NCBI GenBank assembly: GCA_946497035.1 | Contig: CAMMIW010000004.1 | Span: forward strand, 54,360 to 118,359 | Origin: an uncultured Eubacteriaceae bacterium | GTDB lineage: Bacteria > Bacillota > Clostridia > Lachnospirales > CAG-274 | DNA: 64,000 bases | Direction of reading: 5' to 3' | Shown here: in pieces, positions 60,384 to 64,000 of the stretch | Layout of the letters: the number at the start of each line of letters is the position of its first letter | Position numbering within the stretch: the first letter of the stretch is position 1 | Position numbers and translations under genes: made by a program | The notes under the pieces: generated by a model | The model's database searches: none | Told to the model about the DNA's origin: nothing | The model's input: only the letters and a program-made list of their open reading frames with translations

Positions 60384-62135
60384 TTAAATATTAATATATA
60401 ATTTATCAAATATTTTTTTATCTTTTAATGCTTGTTGTAGGTTTTCTATATTATCGTTTTCTAATATTAATTTATCAAAATAAGCTTTTTTTATTATTTT
60501 AATTTGATCGTTTATAATTTTTTCTAGCTTATCGCTATTAGAAAAATCTATTTTTAGCATAAAAACTTTTGATATTTTCTTTTGTTCTTCGATATCTTCA
60601 AATTTTAAAGCTAACTCAGCACCATATATAGGCTTATTGTTATCGTTTAGCATAAAAATTATTTTAGCAAGCTCAACGTATGTTTTATCTAAAAAATCAT
60701 TAGGACTAATATATTGTTTTAAAATATTATATAGCTTAATATTTGTAGCTAGAATATATAATATACTTTGTCTTGCCTCATCTAATTTATTATTAATAAT
60801 ATTTTGTTTAGGTTTTTTATTTATTATTTTAGGTATATTGCTGTTGTTAGCTAAAATAATATTAACTTCTTCGTATATGGCATCTTTAGATATACTTGTT
60901 ATTTGGCTAGCCTCATTAATAAAAACATCTCTTTCTACAGGGCTAGAAAGGTGAGAAATTATTTTAGATACTTCTTTTGTAAATTCTACTTTTTGGATAG
61001 GATCATTTAGGTTATAGTCTTTCATTTTTTGTATAATTTGAAATGATATGTAACTTTTAGCATTATTTAAAAATTGTAAAAAACTATTAGCTCCAAATTT
61101 AGAAATAAACTCGTCAGGGTCTTTTGCACCTTTTACTTGAGCTACTCTAACATATATACCATTTTCTATTAATATAGGTATAGCTCTAAGGGTGGCTTTA
61201 ATGCCTGCATCATCACTATCAAAAAGAGTTATTACTTTATTAGCATATTTTTTTAGCAGTTTTATATGGTTTTCGTTAAAGGCAGTGCCTAAAGATGCTA
61301 CAACGTTATTTATACCAACTTGACAAAGAGCTATAACGTCCATATATCCTTCTACTAGTATTAGTTCTTTATTTTTATTATTTTTAGCTATATTTATACT
61401 ATATAAATTATAACTTTTATTGAAAATAGGTGTATCTGGAGAGTTTAAATACTTAGCGGTATTTTTATTATTTGTTAAATCTCTACCACCAAAACCGATA
61501 ACTCTACCTTGAACATCTATAATAGGAAACATAAGCCTACCGAAAAATCTATCAAAAAAAGTATTATTTTTACTCTTTATAACAAGGCCACTTTCTACTA
61601 TAATATCATCATCATAACCATTTTGTTTTAAAAAGGTATAAATATCGTCTTTTTTAAAAAGAGAATAACCAAGACCAAACTTTATACGGGTATTTTTATT
61701 TATACCGCGTTTATCTAAATAATCATTAGCTATTTTCCCTTGAGGGCCACATAAATTTTCATAAAACTTTTTTGCTACTATTTTGTGTATATTATATAAA
61801 GTTTGTTTTTTATCGGCTAAAGAGCTATCAAAAGTGCCGTTATGCTCTGGCAAAGGATAGTTTATTCTATCTGCTAAATATTTAAGAGCATCTAAAAAAT
61901 CATAATTTTCTATATCCATAATAAAGTTATACACAGTGCCAGAAGCACCACAACCAAAACAATGATAAAGCTGTTTATCTGGACTTACAGAAAAAGAAGG
62001 GGTGCTTTCTTTATGGAAAGGGCATAGCCCCACATAAGAGTTACCTCTTTGTTTTAAAGATGTATAGCTATTTATAACATCAACAATATCGTTACCAAAT
62101 CTAACATCTTCTATAATATCATCAGAATATCTCAT
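60384..62135 (-). CDS. dnaG: DNA primase DnaG
   Basis: It makes RNA primers at the replication fork. Visible are the N-terminal CHC2 zinc finger (CPFHKESTPSFSVSPDK then HCFGCG), the central TOPRIM domain (LILVEGYMDVIALCQ, ASLGTAF, TLFDSDDAG) and a C-terminal DnaB-interacting helical region. I start at the ATG at 62135 (MRYSDDIIEDVRFGND), which matches the conserved N-terminus and gives 583 residues; a further in-frame ATG at 62153 overlaps the GGAG that probably serves it. dgt lies 71 nt upstream on the same strand. Confidence 0.96.
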   Translation of the reverse strand: MRYSDDIIEDVRFGNDIVDVINSYTSLKQRGNSYVGLCPFHKESTPSFSVSPDKQLYHCFGCGASGTVYNFIMDIENYDFLDALKYLADRINYPLPEHNGTFDSSLADKKQTLYNIHKIVAKKFYENLCGPQGKIANDYLDKRGINKNTRIKFGLGYSLFKKDDIYTFLKQNGYDDDIIVESGLVIKSKNNTFFDRFFGRLMFPIIDVQGRVIGFGGRDLTNNKNTAKYLNSPDTPIFNKSYNLYSINIAKNNKNKELILVEGYMDVIALCQVGINNVVASLGTAFNENHIKLLKKYANKVITLFDSDDAGIKATLRAIPILIENGIYVRVAQVKGAKDPDEFISKFGANSFLQFLNNAKSYISFQIIQKMKDYNLNDPIQKVEFTKEVSKIISHLSSPVERDVFINEASQITSISKDAIYEEVNIILANNSNIPKIINKKPKQNIINNKLDEARQSILYILATNIKLYNILKQYISPNDFLDKTYVELAKIIFMLNDNNKPIYGAELALKFEDIEEQKKISKVFMLKIDFSNSDKLEKIINDQIKIIKKAYFDKLILENDNIENLQQALKDKKIFDKLYINI

Positions 62136-62206
62136 AAAATATACTGTCTCCATCTATTTTAAATAAATATACTACACTGTTTATATATACTTATTCGACA
62201 ATGTTT

Positions 62207-63205
62207 TCAAAAATCCTTTTTATATGTTAAATTTTCATATATTTTTATAGCGTATCTATCAGTCATACCTGCTATATAATCGCATATAGCTCGTTCTTTT
62301 GTTTCTCCTATATTACAAATATTTGTAAATTCTTTTGGTACTTTTTTAAAATTATTATAATAATAGCTATATATTTCGTTTAATATAAATTTATAGTTTT
62401 TTCTTTCTTCTTCTAATATGCCTGTTTTATATACATTATCAAATAAAAATTTTCTAAGCTTATACATAGTAGATTTAATCTCTTTAGTCATAATAATATC
62501 ATTTTTATTATAACTATTTTTTATTATATCTCTAATTAAAAAATTTATTATTTCTTTTGGTGTTTTTCCTAAAATATCAAGACAATCTTTAGGCAAATCT
62601 TTATAGTTTAATATTTTTGCTCTAATAGCGTCATCTATATCGTGGTTTATATAGGCTATTTTATCAGATATTTGTACTATTTTTCCTTCTAATGTAGAAG
62701 GGTTACCTTTGCCACGATGGTTTAATATACCGTCTAAAACCTCTTTTGTTAAATTAAGTCCTAATCCATTTTTTTCTATTTTTTGAACAACTCTTACGCT
62801 TTGTTCATTATGGCTAAAGCCTTCTTCTAAAATATCGTTTAAAACATCTTCACCTAAATGGCCAAAAGGTGTATGGCCCAAATCGTGGCCTAATGCTATA
62901 GCTTCTGTTAAATCTTCATTTAAAAATAATCCACTAGCTATAGTTCTAGCTATTTGTGCTACCTCTAATGTGTGTGTCATTCTTGTTCTAAAATGATCAC
63001 CTTCTGGAGAAATAAAAACTTGTGTTTTATGCATTAATCTTCTAAAAGCCTTGCTATGTATAATACGATCTCTATCTCTTTGAAAGCAGGTTCTAATATC
63101 ACATTGTTTTTCATATTTGAAGCGACCTAAGCTATTTGAACTTTTAACGGCAAATGGGCTTAAATTTTGGTTTTCTATATTTTCCTTTTCTAATCTAATA
63201 TTCAT
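62207..63205 (-). CDS. dgt: dGTP triphosphohydrolase-like HD-domain protein
   Basis: It is an HD-family deoxynucleoside triphosphohydrolase, splitting dNTP to nucleoside and triphosphate. N-terminal RCFQRDRDRIIHSKAFRRL-type segment (seen as CFQRDRDRIIHSKAFRRLMH), then the metal-binding HD motif: H in TRMTHTLEVAQIAR, HD in ALGHDLGHTPFGHLGE, and D in KIAYINHDIDDAIRA. Length 332 matches the short Gram-positive Dgt-like form. It precedes dnaG-rpoD, an order conserved in many clostridia. ATG with AGGAGG. Confidence 0.95.
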   Translation of the reverse strand: MNIRLEKENIENQNLSPFAVKSSNSLGRFKYEKQCDIRTCFQRDRDRIIHSKAFRRLMHKTQVFISPEGDHFRTRMTHTLEVAQIARTIASGLFLNEDLTEAIALGHDLGHTPFGHLGEDVLNDILEEGFSHNEQSVRVVQKIEKNGLGLNLTKEVLDGILNHRGKGNPSTLEGKIVQISDKIAYINHDIDDAIRAKILNYKDLPKDCLDILGKTPKEIINFLIRDIIKNSYNKNDIIMTKEIKSTMYKLRKFLFDNVYKTGILEEERKNYKFILNEIYSYYYNNFKKVPKEFTNICNIGETKERAICDYIAGMTDRYAIKIYENLTYKKDF

Positions 63206-63232
63206 AAAACACCTCCTAAAATAATTTATTTT

Positions 63233-63262
63233 ATAATATTTCTATTTTACATATATCGTCAA
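63233..63262 (-). promoter_or_regulatory. Putative promoter of dgt-dnaG-rpoD
   Basis: Minus strand TTGACG (63262-63257), 18-nt spacer, TATTAT (63238-63233), about 28 nt upstream of the dgt start codon. Fair match to consensus. Confidence 0.45.
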
Positions 63263-63297
63263 AAATATTTTTAATTAATACAAATAAAAATTAATTA

Positions 63298-63858
63298 TTA
63301 TAAATTTTGTATTAATATTTTAAAACCTATAATTATAAGTATTATACCACCAATTCTTTCAGCATTTTTAGAAAATAAACCACCTATTTTTTTGCCAATT
63401 AATATGCCTAAAAAAGAAAATATAAAAGCTACAATACCTATTATTAGAGAAGATTTAAAAATATTTACATTTATAAGAGAAAAACTAACACCAACAGCTA
63501 AAGCATCTATGCTTGTGGCTATAGCTAAAACCGTTAGATTTTTTATAGATAAAATATTTTTATTATGATATACATTATCTTCATCATTTTTAAAGGTTTC
63601 TATTATCATTTTAAAACCTATAATATTTAAAAGGGCAAAAGCTATATAATTGTTAAATTTTAATAAGCTTTCACCTAAAAAACTTGTTAAATAATATCCT
63701 AATATAGGCATAATAAATTGAAAACTACCAAAAAATATGCCAAATTTTATAGCGTATATTATTTTAATATTTTTTAATAATATACCGTTAGATATAGAAA
63801 CGGCAAAAGCGTCCATAGCTAAGCTTACAGATATAAAAAATATTTCTAAAAAACTCAT
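63298..63858 (-). CDS. mntP: Manganese efflux pump MntP
   Basis: A 186-residue membrane protein with six helices in two repeats, protecting against excess Mn2+. Each repeat holds the conserved acidic signature: SLAMDAFAVSISNG (about 13-26) and ATSIDALAVGVSFSL (about 114-128). KFGIFFGSFQFIMPILGYYL and the C-terminal GGIILIIIGFKILI are also characteristic. ATG with AAAGGAG. No yybP-ykoY type manganese riboswitch is visible in the roughly 140 bases upstream that remain in the window. Confidence 0.95.
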   Translation of the reverse strand: MSFLEIFFISVSLAMDAFAVSISNGILLKNIKIIYAIKFGIFFGSFQFIMPILGYYLTSFLGESLLKFNNYIAFALLNIIGFKMIIETFKNDEDNVYHNKNILSIKNLTVLAIATSIDALAVGVSFSLINVNIFKSSLIIGIVAFIFSFLGILIGKKIGGLFSKNAERIGGIILIIIGFKILIQNL

Positions 63859-63950
63859 AAAATTTCTCCTTTACATTGTATATTTATTAAATTTGTCTAT
63901 TTGTACATTATTTATTCATAAAATTGTTGAAAACTATATTTATAGATGTT

Positions 63951-63968
63951 ATTATTATTATTATTATT
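63951..63968. repeat. (ATT)6 trinucleotide repeat
   Basis: Six tandem ATT units. On the minus strand they read as six consecutive TAA codons directly after an open stretch (..NKTKME) that runs off the window end, so they could follow the end of an upstream gene; only 11 codons are visible, which is too little to call a CDS. Confidence 0.6.
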
Positions 63969-64000
63969 CCATTTTAGTTTTATTGCAGCTAGCAACTTGT

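Noticed and set aside
63859..64000. Manganese (yybP-ykoY) riboswitch upstream of mntP
   Set aside because: No matching conserved loops in the available 140 bases; the region is low-complexity AT.
1..64000. tRNA genes, rRNA genes, CRISPR arrays, insertion sequences, prophage
   Set aside because: Intergenic regions were read for T-loop motifs, direct-repeat arrays, transposase-like frames and phage genes; none was found.

Overview
The window is about 64 kb of very AT-rich DNA with tightly packed genes. It looks like chromosomal core sequence of a strictly anaerobic low-GC Firmicute, most likely a clostridial lineage. Supporting markers are PolC, the GatCAB tRNA-dependent amidotransferase, the CdaA/CdaR c-di-AMP pair, a GerMN-domain protein, the three [FeFe]-hydrogenase maturases HydG/HydF/HydE, a MEP isoprenoid pathway (dxr, ispG), long-form HPF, and a dgt-dnaG-rpoD operon. 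TTG start codons are common. I see no rRNA, tRNA, CRISPR array, transposase or prophage, so I read this as ordinary backbone rather than a genomic island. I do not recognise the species.

Layout. 1-9.2 kb (minus): upp (cut by the window edge), an in-frame protein-arginine-phosphatase/RpiB fusion, the tRNA t6A gene sua5/ywlC, a SEC-C protein, radA, topB, an Lrp-type regulator with an aminotransferase (alaR-alaT type), and a DegV protein. 9.5-14.6 kb: a CNNM/CorC-type membrane protein (plus), then on minus a tandem-EIIB protein and gatC-gatA-gatB, with an unusually short gatC that is easily missed. 14.8-18.9 kb (plus): cstA-like transporter, cdaA-cdaR. 18.9-26.9 kb (minus): corA with a structured leader, holA, comEC, gerM, a two-component pair and comEA. 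27.0-28.5 kb (plus): a D,D-carboxypeptidase. 28.7-29.8 kb (minus): hpf and an FMN-binding-like protein. 29.9-52.4 kb (plus): addB, hemB, hemL, a DUF4291 gene, the envelope/isoprenoid cluster uppS-cdsA-dxr-rseP-ispG-polC, a FIST-EAL c-di-GMP gene, and hydG-hydF-hydE. 52.4-54.0 kb (minus): a thioesterase, folT behind a tetrahydrofolate riboswitch, pspC. 54.2-57.3 kb (plus): MATE exporter, ctpA, ridA. 57.3-63.9 kb (minus): nhaC, rpoD, dnaG, dgt, mntP.

Main non-gene observations. (1) Six intergenic hairpins share the core GCTGTAGA/TCTACAG, with flanks that differ between copies yet stay complementary (one copy diverged); several stems begin inside the upstream stop codon. (2) The corA leader has a near-consensus promoter, a two-helix structure followed by a T-tract, and a 36-codon uORF ending in the corA Shine-Dalgarno. 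(3) comEC has its Shine-Dalgarno separated from its ATG by a perfect 14-bp hairpin, resembling the T4 gene 38 arrangement. (4) A THF riboswitch with a terminator hairpin precedes folT. (5) Two 15-mers recur in the same order 30 kb apart, each copy beside a core-family hairpin.

I found no convincing new multi-gene system. The best candidates for something undescribed are the shared-core terminator family, the corA and comEC 5' regions, the phosphatase-RpiB fusion with an internal ribosome binding site, the minimal GatC, and the stand-alone tandem EIIB protein. All functions are inferred by reading the sequence; no database search was run.
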